Source of the DNA: Megasphaera sp. AM44-1BH
Lineage (GTDB): Bacteria > Bacillota > Negativicutes > Veillonellales > Megasphaeraceae
Length of the DNA stretch: 64,000 nt
Reading direction: 5' to 3'
Assembly: GCF_003467125.1 (NCBI RefSeq)
Contig: NZ_QSFA01000004.1
Span: forward strand, 4,419 to 68,418
Part shown: in pieces, positions 43,738-52,844 of the stretch
Layout of the letters: each line of letters begins with the position of its first letter
How positions within the stretch are numbered: the first letter of the stretch is position 1
The notes under the pieces: model-generated
The model's input: only the letters and a program-made list of their open reading frames with translations
The model's database searches: none
Told to the model about the DNA's origin: nothing
Translations under genes and position numbers: made by a program

Positions 43738-45009
43738 GTGGCAAAACCAATTTTTGTTACAGGGCACAAGAGCCCCGATACAGATTCTATCTGTTCCTCC
43801 CTTGCATTTGCAAAATTAAAACAGCTCCAGGGCGTCAATGCAGTCGCCATCCGGGCTGGTGAAATCAATAAGGAAACGGCATTTGCCCTCGACTATTTCC
43901 ACGTCGAACCCCAGCCGGTTGTCAAAGATTTCTATATCAAAGTAGGCGATGCTGTCCATACAGAAGTTGAAGCATTGAAAGTCAGCGCCAGCCTCAAAGA
44001 TGCAGCTAAATGGTTTGCAGCTCATCCATCTCCTATCGCGCCTGTCGCAGATAACGGCACATTCGTCGGTGTCATCGACCGGGCTGCTCTGGCAGAAGAA
44101 TTCATCAAGACCGTTACCGGTGAAGAACTAAGCATGGTCAAAGACCTGGTACACGATCCGGATCGTTTCTTCCAGACGACCGATAAAGGCTGTGACATTC
44201 CGGACGACGGCAAATATGTCGTCGTCGATGACGGCAAATACGTCGGCATGGTATGCGCAGAATGCGTAGCTGCTGCAGAAAAACAGCAGGTCATCCTCGT
44301 AGACCACAACGAAAAGAAACAAATCATTGACGGTTCTGATGATGCTGAAATCGTCGGCGTCGTAGACCATCACCGCATCGGCGGTACTCTTTCGACAGAA
44401 GGGCCGATTTTCATCCTCTTCCGTCCTGTGGGATGCACGGCGACTATCGTGACCGGCCTGTACAAACAAGCTGGCATCGCGATTCCCAAAGATATAGCCG
44501 GCCTTCTCCTTTCGGCAGTCATCTCTGATACGGTCCTGTTCCGCAGCCCGACCTGCACGGAAGAAGATAAGAAGACCGCTGCCGAACTGGCTGCTATTGC
44601 CGGTGTCGATGTGGAAAAATATGGCATGGAAATGCTGAAAGCCGGCGCCAATGTATCCGATCTCACACCGGAAGAAATTGCTGCCAACGATATGAAGGAA
44701 TTTTCTGATAGTGGCAAGACCTTTACCATCTCTCAGGTCCAGGTCATGGATACGACAGATCTTCTGCAGCAGAAAGACGTACTGCTCAATGCGCTGGAAA
44801 AAATGCGTGCTGCCCACAGTTACGATGCTGCTTTCCTCATGATTACCAGCATCATTGACGAATCGACCAATCTGATTTTCGCCGGCAATATGGATGACGT
44901 AGTAACGAAAGCCTTTGCCAAAGATGTCGTCGATAAGGAAGTCTACCTGCCGGGCGTCATGAGCCGTAAGAAGCAGATTGTTCCGCCGATTCTGACGGCA
45001 TTGAAATAA
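43738..45009 (+). CDS. ppaC: Manganese-dependent inorganic pyrophosphatase with CBS insert
   Basis: 423 residues of the DHH family II pyrophosphatases. N-terminal FVTGHKSPDTDSICSSLAFA carries the metal ligands, VVDHHRIGG (about residue 210) is the DHH motif, and VISDTVLFRSPT and the C-terminal PGVMSRKKQIVPP complete the site. Between about residues 70 and 190 is an insert with one clear CBS domain (APVADNGTFVGVIDR) and a second shortened one around a repeated DDGKYV; no DRTGG domain. CBS inserts bind adenine nucleotides and tune activity. Starts at GTG 43738 after GAGGTGAT. Confidence 0.92.
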   Translation: MAKPIFVTGHKSPDTDSICSSLAFAKLKQLQGVNAVAIRAGEINKETAFALDYFHVEPQPVVKDFYIKVGDAVHTEVEALKVSASLKDAAKWFAAHPSPIAPVADNGTFVGVIDRAALAEEFIKTVTGEELSMVKDLVHDPDRFFQTTDKGCDIPDDGKYVVVDDGKYVGMVCAECVAAAEKQQVILVDHNEKKQIIDGSDDAEIVGVVDHHRIGGTLSTEGPIFILFRPVGCTATIVTGLYKQAGIAIPKDIAGLLLSAVISDTVLFRSPTCTEEDKKTAAELAAIAGVDVEKYGMEMLKAGANVSDLTPEEIAANDMKEFSDSGKTFTISQVQVMDTTDLLQQKDVLLNALEKMRAAHSYDAAFLMITSIIDESTNLIFAGNMDDVVTKAFAKDVVDKEVYLPGVMSRKKQIVPPILTALK

Positions 45010-45035
45010 GTTTTTCTATACTTGTAATCCAATAA

Positions 45036-45065
45036 GGGACTGTCGTCGTGCGGCAGTCCCATTTT
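45036..45065 (+). terminator. Terminator after the pyrophosphatase gene
   Basis: GGGACTG (from 45036) pairs with CAGTCCC (ending 45060), then ATTTT. Confidence 0.7.
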
Positions 45066-45095
45066 ATACGTATGCCGTCTTATAAAGGAGTTTGA

Positions 45096-47297
45096 ATGAA
45101 TCCTATTTTTGCTACGCTTAATGAACGCCAGCTCGAAGCTGTCCAGCATACAGAAGGACCGCTGCTCATAACGGCCGGTGCCGGTTCGGGCAAAACAAAG
45201 GTACTGACCTGCCGCATCGCCCATCTGCTGGAACTCGGGGTTGCCCCCTATCGCATTCTGGCTATTACTTTTACCAATAAAGCTGCCAAAGAAATGCGGG
45301 AACGGGTGGAAAATCTCGTCGGTGCCGAAGCAGAACGAATCTGGCTCAGTACGTTCCATTCCTTTTGTGCCAAACTGCTGCGGTTTGAAATCGACGGGTT
45401 TGAAGGATATACCCGGAATTTCACGATTTATGATGCGACAGACCAGCAGACACTGATCAAAGACTGCCTGAAAGAACTGAATCTCGACGACAAACAGTTC
45501 CCTCCGCGTTCAGTCCTGGGGACTATTTCCGGGGCAAAGAACGCTCTTCTGAGCTCCCAGGCATTTGCCCGCCGGGCCGGTGATTTTTACGAACAGAAGG
45601 TAGCCGATGTCTATGACCTGTATGAAAAGAAGCTGAAAGCCAATAACGCCCTCGATTTTGACGATCTCCTGCTCCTGGCCGTGCGCCTGCTGCAGGAAAA
45701 AGAAGACGTACGGAAAAAATATCAGGACCGCTTTCAGTATATCCTCGTCGATGAATATCAGGATACGAACCACGCCCAGTATATGCTGACCCACATGCTG
45801 GCGGCCAAATGGAAGAATATCTGCGTCGTCGGCGATGCCGATCAGAGTATCTATGCCTGGCGCGGTGCCGATATCCGCAATATCATGGACTTCAACCGTG
45901 ATTATCCCCAGGCCGCATCCATCAAACTGGAACAGAACTACCGGTCTACGAAAACGATTCTGAAAGCGGCCAATGCCGTCATTGACAATAACATGGACCG
46001 GCCGGAGAAAAATCTCTGGACAGAGAACCCGGAAGGCCATAAAATCATTCATTATCATGCCCAGACAGAACACGATGAAGCCGATTACGTAGCCGGTGTC
46101 ATCTATAACCGTCATACTATTGAAAATGAGCCCTATGGTGATATGGCCATTTTGTTCCGTACCAATTCCCAGTCCCGTGTACTGGAAGAAAAATTGATGC
46201 GTTATTCTATACCGTATACGATGGTAGGCGGTACGAAATTCTATGACCGCAAGGAAATCAAGGATATCATTGCTTATCTGCGTCTTCTGTATAATCCCGA
46301 AGACAGTCTGAGCCTGATGCGCATCATCAATGTGCCGAAGCGCAATCTCGGCGCCACTACACTGGAGCATCTGGCAGACTATGCTGAAAAGCAGGGGATT
46401 TCCTTGTTTGAGGCCCTTTCCTCTACGGAAGACATACCGGTCACCAAACGGGCCAAAACGGCACTGGAACAGTTTTCCATCATGATTTTTGATTTGCTCG
46501 GTCATGTGGAAGAATGGGACGTCCAGACGCTGATGGAAGAAGTCATCAAGCAGACCGGATATGGCGATATGCTCGATAAGGAAGCCGCCCATGACCCACA
46601 GGGTGAAAGCCGGAAAGATAATGTCGGCGAATTCCTCTCCGTTGCCAGGGATTATGTCGATTCCAATCCGGAAGGCAGCCTGCAGGATTTCCTGGAAAAC
46701 GTTGCCCTTGTCAGTGATGTCGATGAATTCGAAAGCAGTGATTCCAAGGTTACGCTCATGACCCTTCATGCGGCCAAGGGCCTGGAATTTCCCGTCGTCT
46801 TTCTGGTCGGCATGGATGAAGGGCTGTTTCCTCACAGCCGTACTCTCATGGACGAATCCCAGATAGAAGAAGAACGGCGCCTGGCCTATGTCGGTATTAC
46901 CCGGGCCGAACGGCAGCTCTATGTGACCAATGCTTCGACGCGTACTATGTATGGCCGCATTTCTGCCTATCTTCCCAGCCGTTTCCTCGATGAAATCCCG
47001 GAATCGCTCATAGAAGAATACCATCGCCGGACCGCTATGCCACAGAACCACGCCGGAGAGGTACCGGCACGACAGCACGTGTCTATCCTGACCCGGCCGG
47101 TCACGACGAGTCTGCCTAAAAAACACGCTGTAGATCATACATGGCAGAAAGGGGACACGGTGCGCCATAAAATATGGGGAACCGGCAAGGTCCTGGAAGT
47201 CATAGGCAGCGGTGAAAATCTGCAATTGAAATTAGAATTTCCCACTAAAGGTGTGCGCCAGGTCATGGCCAAATTTGCACCCATAGAAAAGGTGTAG
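45096..47297 (+). CDS. pcrA: ATP-dependent DNA helicase PcrA/UvrD
   Basis: 733 residues, typical of PcrA. Walker A ITAGAGSGKTKVL (27-34 region), ITFTNKAAKEMRERV, the Walker B/motif II VDEYQDTN (about 219-226), QSIYAWRGADIRNI, MTLHAAKGLEFPVVF and YVGITRAERQLYV follow in order, ending with the Tudor-like tail GDTVRHKIWGTGKV. SF1A 3'-5' helicase in repair and replication restart. ligA follows after 27 bases, an order common in Firmicutes. Confidence 0.97.
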   Translation: MNPIFATLNERQLEAVQHTEGPLLITAGAGSGKTKVLTCRIAHLLELGVAPYRILAITFTNKAAKEMRERVENLVGAEAERIWLSTFHSFCAKLLRFEIDGFEGYTRNFTIYDATDQQTLIKDCLKELNLDDKQFPPRSVLGTISGAKNALLSSQAFARRAGDFYEQKVADVYDLYEKKLKANNALDFDDLLLLAVRLLQEKEDVRKKYQDRFQYILVDEYQDTNHAQYMLTHMLAAKWKNICVVGDADQSIYAWRGADIRNIMDFNRDYPQAASIKLEQNYRSTKTILKAANAVIDNNMDRPEKNLWTENPEGHKIIHYHAQTEHDEADYVAGVIYNRHTIENEPYGDMAILFRTNSQSRVLEEKLMRYSIPYTMVGGTKFYDRKEIKDIIAYLRLLYNPEDSLSLMRIINVPKRNLGATTLEHLADYAEKQGISLFEALSSTEDIPVTKRAKTALEQFSIMIFDLLGHVEEWDVQTLMEEVIKQTGYGDMLDKEAAHDPQGESRKDNVGEFLSVARDYVDSNPEGSLQDFLENVALVSDVDEFESSDSKVTLMTLHAAKGLEFPVVFLVGMDEGLFPHSRTLMDESQIEEERRLAYVGITRAERQLYVTNASTRTMYGRISAYLPSRFLDEIPESLIEEYHRRTAMPQNHAGEVPARQHVSILTRPVTTSLPKKHAVDHTWQKGDTVRHKIWGTGKVLEVIGSGENLQLKLEFPTKGVRQVMAKFAPIEKV

Positions 47298-47324
47298 CCC
47301 CGCAGGCTCACCGAGGAGGTCTGT

Positions 47325-49319
47325 ATGGAAAAAGAAAAAGCGCGCCTGCTGGAACTGCGCAAGACAATCGATGAACTCAGCTATCAGTATTATACGCTGG
47401 ACAAGCCGACGATGACCGATTATGAATATGATATGTTGTACCGCGAACTGGAAACGATAGAAAAAAATCATCCGGATTGGGTGACTCCCGATTCGCCGAC
47501 CCAGCGTGTCGGATCGAAAATCTCCGGCGGCTTTGAAAAGTATACCCACGACAGGCCCATGCTCAGTATGGGAGATGTCTTCAATGACCAGGAACTAATG
47601 GAATTTGATCAGCGCGTACGCAGCGACCTGGGTGGAGAAGAGCTGGAATATATTGTCGAATTGAAAATCGACGGGCTGGCGGTCAATCTGATTTATGAAA
47701 ACGGCCAGTTCATCCGTGGCGTGACCCGTGGAGACGGACGGGTCGGTGAAGATGTCACAAATAATGTCCGGACTATCCGCACGATTCCGCTTCATATCAA
47801 TAGCACATCTCCCCACATGGAAATCCGCGGGGAAGTGTATATGCCAATACAGGCCTTTGAACAGCTCAATGCCCAACGCCGGGATGACGAGCTGGAGCCC
47901 TTCGCCAATCCCCGCAACGCGGCGGCCGGGTCGCTGCGTCAGCTCGACCCTCGGATTACGGCACAGCGCAAACTCGCCTTTTTTGCCTATGCCATCGGCG
48001 GTACGGTCGGCATTGACATTCCCAGTCAGGAAGCCCTGCTGAAGGATCTGGAAGCATTTCACTTCCAGGTCAATCAGGAATACCGGAAATTCAGCACCAT
48101 GACCGATGTCATTGCCTTTGTCCACAGCTGGGATGACCGGCGGGACAAGCTGCCCTATGCGACAGACGGCATGGTCGTCAAAGTCAATTCCTTCGCCCAG
48201 CAGGCCCGTCTGGGCAATACGGTCAAGATTCCCCGCTGGGCTATTGCCTATAAATTCCCGCCAGAACAGGCCCGTACGAAGGTGCTAAATATTTCTGTCA
48301 GTCTGGGCCGGACCGGAGTCCTTACGCCGGCAGCTGATTTAAAGCCAGTCCGACTTGCCGGGACGGTAGTCAAACGGGCAACTCTGCATAATGAAGACTA
48401 TATACGCGAAAAAGATATCCGCATCGGTGATACCGTCGTCATCCAGAAGGCAGGAGAAATCATTCCGGAAGTCGTCCGGGCTGTTACGGCCGACCGGGAT
48501 GGCAGTGAACGGGTATTTTCTATGCCAGACCGGTGTCCGGGCTGTGGTGGCCCCGTCGTACGCCGGGAAGGAGAAGCAGCTACGCGCTGTATCAATCCGG
48601 ACTGCCCGGCTGTTATCCTTGAACGGGTTGCTCACTTCGTTTCCCGTAATGCCATGAATATAGACGGTCTCGGCGATGCCATCGTCAGCCAGCTCTTGGA
48701 CCATCATCTGATACATACCGTAGCCGATATTTACGGCCTGAAGAAAGACGATTTACTGGACCTCGACGGTTTTGCCGATAAATCAGCAGACAACCTGCTA
48801 AAGGCCATTGAAGCGAGTAAACGCGTAGGCCTGGCGCGGGTCCTGTTTGCTCTGGGAATCCGTTTTGTCGGTGCCAAGGCCGGGCGGATTCTGGCAGAAT
48901 GTTTCGGATCCATCGATGCCATCATGCAGGCCAAAGCAGACGAACTGACGGTCATTGATGAAATCGGGCCGCGTATTGCCGAAAGTGTCGTTTCTTATTT
49001 TGCCGATGACAAAAACCGGGCCCTTATTAAAGAACTGCGCCAGTATGGTGTCGATATGACCTGTGAAAAAAGGCAGCTCATCAATGCCTCTTTTGATGGA
49101 GAAACAGTCGTACTGACGGGAAAATTGGAAACCATGACCCGTCAGGAAGCCCAGAAGGCTATTGAAGACCGTGGTGGCCGGTGTACTTCATCAGTAACGA
49201 AAAAGACGACCCTTGTCATTGCCGGTGCCGATCCGGGCAGCAAATATGAAAAAGCCCGTCAGCTGGGAACGCACATTATCTCTGAACCAGAATTCCGTGA
49301 ATGGCTGGAACGGGAATAA
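47325..49319 (+). CDS. ligA: NAD-dependent DNA ligase
   Basis: 664 residues. The adenylation motif ELKIDGLAVN places the nucleophile Lys at about 114. SLGRTGVLTPAADLKPV marks the OB fold; four Cys (CPGCGG and CINPDC, about 404-428) bind zinc, then helix-hairpin-helix repeats and a C-terminal BRCT domain from about residue 590 (VVLTGKLETMTRQEAQKAIE). It seals nicks in replication. Ribosome site GAGGAGG. A terminator follows. Confidence 0.97.
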   Translation: MEKEKARLLELRKTIDELSYQYYTLDKPTMTDYEYDMLYRELETIEKNHPDWVTPDSPTQRVGSKISGGFEKYTHDRPMLSMGDVFNDQELMEFDQRVRSDLGGEELEYIVELKIDGLAVNLIYENGQFIRGVTRGDGRVGEDVTNNVRTIRTIPLHINSTSPHMEIRGEVYMPIQAFEQLNAQRRDDELEPFANPRNAAAGSLRQLDPRITAQRKLAFFAYAIGGTVGIDIPSQEALLKDLEAFHFQVNQEYRKFSTMTDVIAFVHSWDDRRDKLPYATDGMVVKVNSFAQQARLGNTVKIPRWAIAYKFPPEQARTKVLNISVSLGRTGVLTPAADLKPVRLAGTVVKRATLHNEDYIREKDIRIGDTVVIQKAGEIIPEVVRAVTADRDGSERVFSMPDRCPGCGGPVVRREGEAATRCINPDCPAVILERVAHFVSRNAMNIDGLGDAIVSQLLDHHLIHTVADIYGLKKDDLLDLDGFADKSADNLLKAIEASKRVGLARVLFALGIRFVGAKAGRILAECFGSIDAIMQAKADELTVIDEIGPRIAESVVSYFADDKNRALIKELRQYGVDMTCEKRQLINASFDGETVVLTGKLETMTRQEAQKAIEDRGGRCTSSVTKKTTLVIAGADPGSKYEKARQLGTHIISEPEFREWLERE

Positions 49320-49366
49320 CGCTGTTATTAGCAGCAAATTGATGAAAGCCCTGGCGCTTCGGGAGG

Positions 49367-49414
49367 ACTGCAGCAGAAAGACAGGATAAGACCTGTTCTG
49401 CTGCAGTTTTTTTG
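49367..49414 (+). terminator. pcrA-ligA terminator
   Basis: ACTGCAGCAG (49367-49376) and CTGCTGCAGT (49398-49407) are perfectly paired and followed by a T-run. Confidence 0.85.
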
Positions 49415-49465
49415 TTTTTTTGTTATCATATATCTTGCATTTCGTTAGTAACAATGGAATAATAT

Positions 49466-49486
49466 ACGTAATGAGTATTATTACGT
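49466..49486. promoter_or_regulatory. Dyad upstream of the MerR gene, possible operator
   Basis: ACGTAAT (49466-49472) and ATTACGT (49480-49486) form an inverted repeat with a seven-base centre, 15 bases before the regulator start. MerR proteins bind such dyads within their own promoters; self-regulation is inferred. Confidence 0.4.
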
Positions 49487-49501
49487 TTGGAGTGATCCGC
49501 C

Positions 49502-50362
49502 ATGAAAAACAATAAGCTGACGATTGGACAAATGGCAAAAGTCAATCATACGACTATCAGTACACTGCGGCTGTATGATAAATTAGGTATCCTGAAACCG
49601 ATTTATGTCAATCCCGACAGTAATTACCGGTATTATGATATCCGCCAGTGTATTGTTTTCCGGTCCATACAATTCCACAAAAATATCGGACTGAGTCTGA
49701 AAGAAATGGAAAATATTTCTAAAGAAGACACCTTTTCCTATATAGAAGAATTATATTATCGTCGGCTCAGTGAATTATCCATACAGGTCGAGAATCTTAA
49801 TGCACAGCAGCGGGCCATCGTCCGGTCCCTTCATGCTATCCGGCGCATTTCCCAGCTGCCACCGGCAGGGACGACTACTCTGGGATATCTCGATGCCGAA
49901 TATGTCTATGCCAGACCGGCAGAGCGTAATTACCTGGAAGAAGACGCAGGCAGTGTAGAACTGGGCATCTCTCATATTTTGGAGCATATGGAAAGAGATC
50001 ACTTTTCCTATGAATATGCCTTCTTTATCGGATTGACTGTCCGGCGTGAAGATTTTCTTTCAGGAATTTTGAAAAGTGATACATTGTGCCTGTATGTAGA
50101 CCGCTCGTATGTCGGCAAGCGTAATATTCAGATACAGCCACAAGGTACGTACGCCTCTATTTATTTCGATGACTACAACCGGATTGGTGAATACATGGGT
50201 AAACTGCGTCAGTTTTGCCGGGATAAGCACTGCACGATTGCGGGAGATATGATTTGCCGGTGGATTGGAACGATGAATCTGGAGCGGTTCATCAATCACA
50301 AAGAATTTTTGCGGCTCCAGGTGCCTGTCATCGTTCAGGAAGAACAGAATATAAACGTTTAA
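49502..50362 (+). CDS. MerR-family transcriptional regulator with effector-binding domain
   Basis: 286 residues. The N-terminal MerR helix-turn-helix (LTIGQMAKVNHTTISTLRLY, NPDSNYRYYDIRQC) is followed by a coiled-coil dimer helix (about 85-115) and a C-terminal domain of about 160 residues like the BmrR/GyrI effector domain. No Cys metal site of the MerR/CueR kind is seen, so a small-molecule (drug-type) ligand is more likely. No target gene is adjacent: downstream is an AT-rich gene-free stretch. Confidence 0.85.
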   Translation: MKNNKLTIGQMAKVNHTTISTLRLYDKLGILKPIYVNPDSNYRYYDIRQCIVFRSIQFHKNIGLSLKEMENISKEDTFSYIEELYYRRLSELSIQVENLNAQQRAIVRSLHAIRRISQLPPAGTTTLGYLDAEYVYARPAERNYLEEDAGSVELGISHILEHMERDHFSYEYAFFIGLTVRREDFLSGILKSDTLCLYVDRSYVGKRNIQIQPQGTYASIYFDDYNRIGEYMGKLRQFCRDKHCTIAGDMICRWIGTMNLERFINHKEFLRLQVPVIVQEEQNINV

Positions 50363-50726
50363 CCATATTGGCTGAATAAGGTTTAAAATCAAAATGTTTC
50401 TATTTGATTTATAATTAAATAGAAAGTAGATATATAGAAAATGCATAATTAAAACATATTAATATACAAATAAAGAAATTATATCATGATTATAATAACT
50501 AGTTCTTATTTTATCTCTCAATATTGACATAATATAAACAATATTTAAATAATAATATGATATATTCTTATCACACTATAACAAACATTTTGTTTGACTC
50601 GTACCTTAATATATGAGTTATAATAATTGTAGCAATTGTCAGAAAATTTTGATAGTCGTAATACATATCCAGTCGCTTTCAGCTGGACACGACAGGGGAA
50701 CAAATTTTCAGGGGTGAAAAACTATT
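50363..50726. other. AT-rich gene-free stretch with a promoter
   Basis: About 360 bases far richer in A and T than the rest of the window. No open frame of note on either strand. Near its end are TTGACT (50594-50599) and TATAAT (50619-50624) at a long 19-base spacing, then a small hairpin CCAG/CTGG (about 50670-50685) before the XRE gene. The AT content suggests recent acquisition or silencing protein binding. Confidence 0.5.
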
Positions 50727-50936
50727 ATGGTGCAGTATACGGATCGATTGAAATATTTGCGGATCAGCAATAACCTTTCGCAGAAAGATGTTGCCAATTT
50801 ATTGGGATGTTCTCAAGTTGCCTACGGTATGTATGAATTAGGAAAACGCCGTATTTCTCTCGATAAACTCATCATACTCGCTAAATATTATAATACGACA
50901 CTGGATTATATTGCCGGACTGTCTGATCAGAGATAG
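50727..50936 (+). CDS. Small XRE-family DNA-binding protein
   Basis: 69 residues, nearly all one Cro/CI-type helix-turn-helix: LKYLRISNNLSQKDVANLLG, then SQVAYGMYELGKRRISLDKL and the closing LDYIAGLSD typical of minimal phage-like repressors. AGGGGTGAA precedes the ATG. No toxin, phage or partner gene is adjacent. AT-rich surroundings suggest horizontal origin. Confidence 0.85.
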   Translation: MVQYTDRLKYLRISNNLSQKDVANLLGCSQVAYGMYELGKRRISLDKLIILAKYYNTTLDYIAGLSDQR

Positions 50937-50947
50937 GATGATTGTGT

Positions 50948-50982
50948 TGCCACATTGCCTTATGGTGATGTGGCATTTTTTT
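50948..50982 (+). terminator. Terminator after the XRE gene
   Basis: TGCCACAT (50948-50955) and ATGTGGCA (50968-50975) with inner GCC/GGT-type pairs, then seven T. Confidence 0.8.
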
Positions 50983-51069
50983 GCTTTTGTTGCTTTTACA
51001 ACAGAAAAGAATAGTATTTCCGTCTATACTGATAGCGTACTAAAAGACGCCAGAGGAGGCGGAAGAGAT

Positions 51070-51291
51070 ATGGACAAAACAATTGATGATGTCTGGGCCA
51101 TTGTGCCAGATTATTTTAACCGGAAAGAATGTGAAGGTTGTGGCTGCTGCATCAGTATCTGTCCGGCCCGGGCTATTACTATGATAGAGCGCGTGGATGG
51201 CAGTGAACGGCCGATTGTCGATATGAGCAAGTGTATCCGTTGCACCCGGTGCATGGATGCCTGTGAGATTTATAAATGCTATCATGCCTGA
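51070..51291 (+). CDS. 2[4Fe-4S] ferredoxin-like protein
   Basis: 73 residues. Two cluster motifs: CEGCGCCISICP and CIRCTRCMDAC, each C-x2-C-x2-C-x3-C, so two [4Fe-4S] centres are expected. About 20 extra residues precede the first motif (DDVWAIVPDYF). GGAGGCGG lies upstream of the ATG at 51070. It sits alone between terminators, so the partner oxidoreductase is not indicated. A small electron carrier or an orphan subunit. Confidence 0.85.
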   Translation: MDKTIDDVWAIVPDYFNRKECEGCGCCISICPARAITMIERVDGSERPIVDMSKCIRCTRCMDACEIYKCYHA

Positions 51292-51330
51292 ACAGCCTTT
51301 CATTCTGACACCATCATGATTCCCATTCAA

Positions 51331-51375
51331 AAACGGAAGATGCCAGCTGACAAAGCATCTTCCGTTTTTTTTGTT
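51331..51375 (+). terminator. Ferredoxin gene terminator
   Basis: AAACGGAAGATGC (51331-51343) and GCATCTTCCGTTT (51355-51367) form a perfect 13-pair stem followed by T. Confidence 0.88.
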
Positions 51376-51421
51376 CTGATGAACCGGCGTCGTTTTTTCT
51401 CATGTATTCCTGAAACTTGCA

Positions 51422-51450
51422 TTGCAATATGTAAATTAGAAGCATATAAT
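51422..51450 (+). promoter_or_regulatory. Promoter of the adenine salvage pair
   Basis: TTGCAA (51422-51427), 17 bases, TATAAT (51445-51450). No purine riboswitch is visible in the 50-base leader. Confidence 0.68.
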
Positions 51451-51501
51451 GAATCCGTTATAAAAAAATTCAGTGCGCATTTTCAGAGGAGGAATCAGCA
51501 C

Positions 51502-52830
51502 ATGAATGCTTGGATTAGTGATGCATGTGAAAAACAATTTCATCTCAGTCGGTTTCATTCGTCTGTTAGTACAGAAGTTATAGCCGGACTGACTACTTTT
51601 GCTACGATGGGTTACGTACTGGCCGTCGTGCCACATATGATGGGAGAAGCCGGCCTGCCCGGCGGTGCCGTCCTGACGGCTATGGTATTGATGATTTTTC
51701 TGACAACTATGGCTATGGGCCTGTATACCAATCGGCCCTTTGTCCTGGCTCCGGGAATGGGCAGCGTAGCCATATTTTCTATCACCCTGGTACAGCTGCA
51801 GCATGTATCCGTCAGCATCGCCAGTGCCATCGTATTTTTAAGTGGGATTTTATTCATTCTCGTCACCGTTCTGGGGATCCGCAAGGCTATCGTCATGGTC
51901 ATTCCCAAAGGCATCAAGATTTCCATCAGTGCCGGTGTCGGGATGTTTCTGGCTGTCATCGGTCTGCGTAATGCCAAATTATTAGCAGCGAATGCCAAGA
52001 AAGTTGCTCTGTCTTTCGGTGACCTGACACAGCCTGTCGTCATTCTGGCTATGATTACCTTCATCATTCTGCTGGCCTTGCAGGCGCGCCGTGTCAAAGG
52101 AGCGGCCCTCATCAGTATCATTGCAGGCACTATCATCGGCATTCCCATGGGCATTACCAAAATCCCGGCTACGCTGTTTACCATGCCTGACAGCCTGGCA
52201 CCGGTGTTTTTTAATTTTGACCTTTTCGGTGCGCTGGATGTCAAATACCTGCCGTATTTATTCGTATTTTTCCTGCCCGATTTCTTTTCCAGTTTCGGAA
52301 CGGCCATCGGTATCGGCGGCAAAGCGGGGTTCCTCGATAAAAACGGAGATCTTCCTGACATAGATAAAGTGTTCCAGGTCGATTCCGTAGCGGCTACGCT
52401 GGGTTCCTTTTTTACGATTCCTGTGCTCATTACCTATCTGGAATCCGGTGCCGGTGTCGAAGCTGGTGGCCGTACGGGGCTTACTGCCATTACCACAGCC
52501 GTCATGTTTCTTCTTATCCTGGCGGTGACGCCACTGGCCCTCATGATTCCTGCAGCAGCTACAGCTCCTGTACTGGTCTATGTCGGTGTTAGCATGATGG
52601 GTGGTATGAAAAATCTGGATTATACTGATTTGTGCGAATATATACCAGCTTTTCTTTGTATTGCCTTTACAGCTTTTACCTTTAATATAGCCAATGGCAT
52701 TTCCGTCGCTTTCATTGCCTATGTCATTATGAAAATTGCCTCCGGCAGAGCATCAGAACTCAATAAAGGTCATTATCTGCTGGCACTGCTTCTGGCTTAT
52801 TATTTCTATGCCATTGCCGGCGTCAAATAA
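51502..52830 (+). CDS. NCS2-type purine permease (AzgA group, probable adenine)
   Basis: 442 residues with about 12-14 membrane segments. EVIAGLTTFATMGYVLAVVP, GLYTNRPFVLAPGMG and FLPDFFSSFGTAIGIGGKAG are the AzgA/PbuG-type signatures, the last in the place where this family has its substrate loop. The gene directly downstream is adenine deaminase, so adenine is the probable cargo. The ATG at 51502 follows GAGGAGG; a longer in-frame start at 51316 lies upstream of the promoter. Confidence 0.88.
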   Translation: MNAWISDACEKQFHLSRFHSSVSTEVIAGLTTFATMGYVLAVVPHMMGEAGLPGGAVLTAMVLMIFLTTMAMGLYTNRPFVLAPGMGSVAIFSITLVQLQHVSVSIASAIVFLSGILFILVTVLGIRKAIVMVIPKGIKISISAGVGMFLAVIGLRNAKLLAANAKKVALSFGDLTQPVVILAMITFIILLALQARRVKGAALISIIAGTIIGIPMGITKIPATLFTMPDSLAPVFFNFDLFGALDVKYLPYLFVFFLPDFFSSFGTAIGIGGKAGFLDKNGDLPDIDKVFQVDSVAATLGSFFTIPVLITYLESGAGVEAGGRTGLTAITTAVMFLLILAVTPLALMIPAAATAPVLVYVGVSMMGGMKNLDYTDLCEYIPAFLCIAFTAFTFNIANGISVAFIAYVIMKIASGRASELNKGHYLLALLLAYYFYAIAGVK

Positions 52831-52844
52831 GGGGGTTTTGAATC

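Noticed and set aside
45510..47225. Minus-strand open frame of about 570 codons opposite pcrA
   Set aside because: Shadow of a helicase with all motifs in order on the plus strand.
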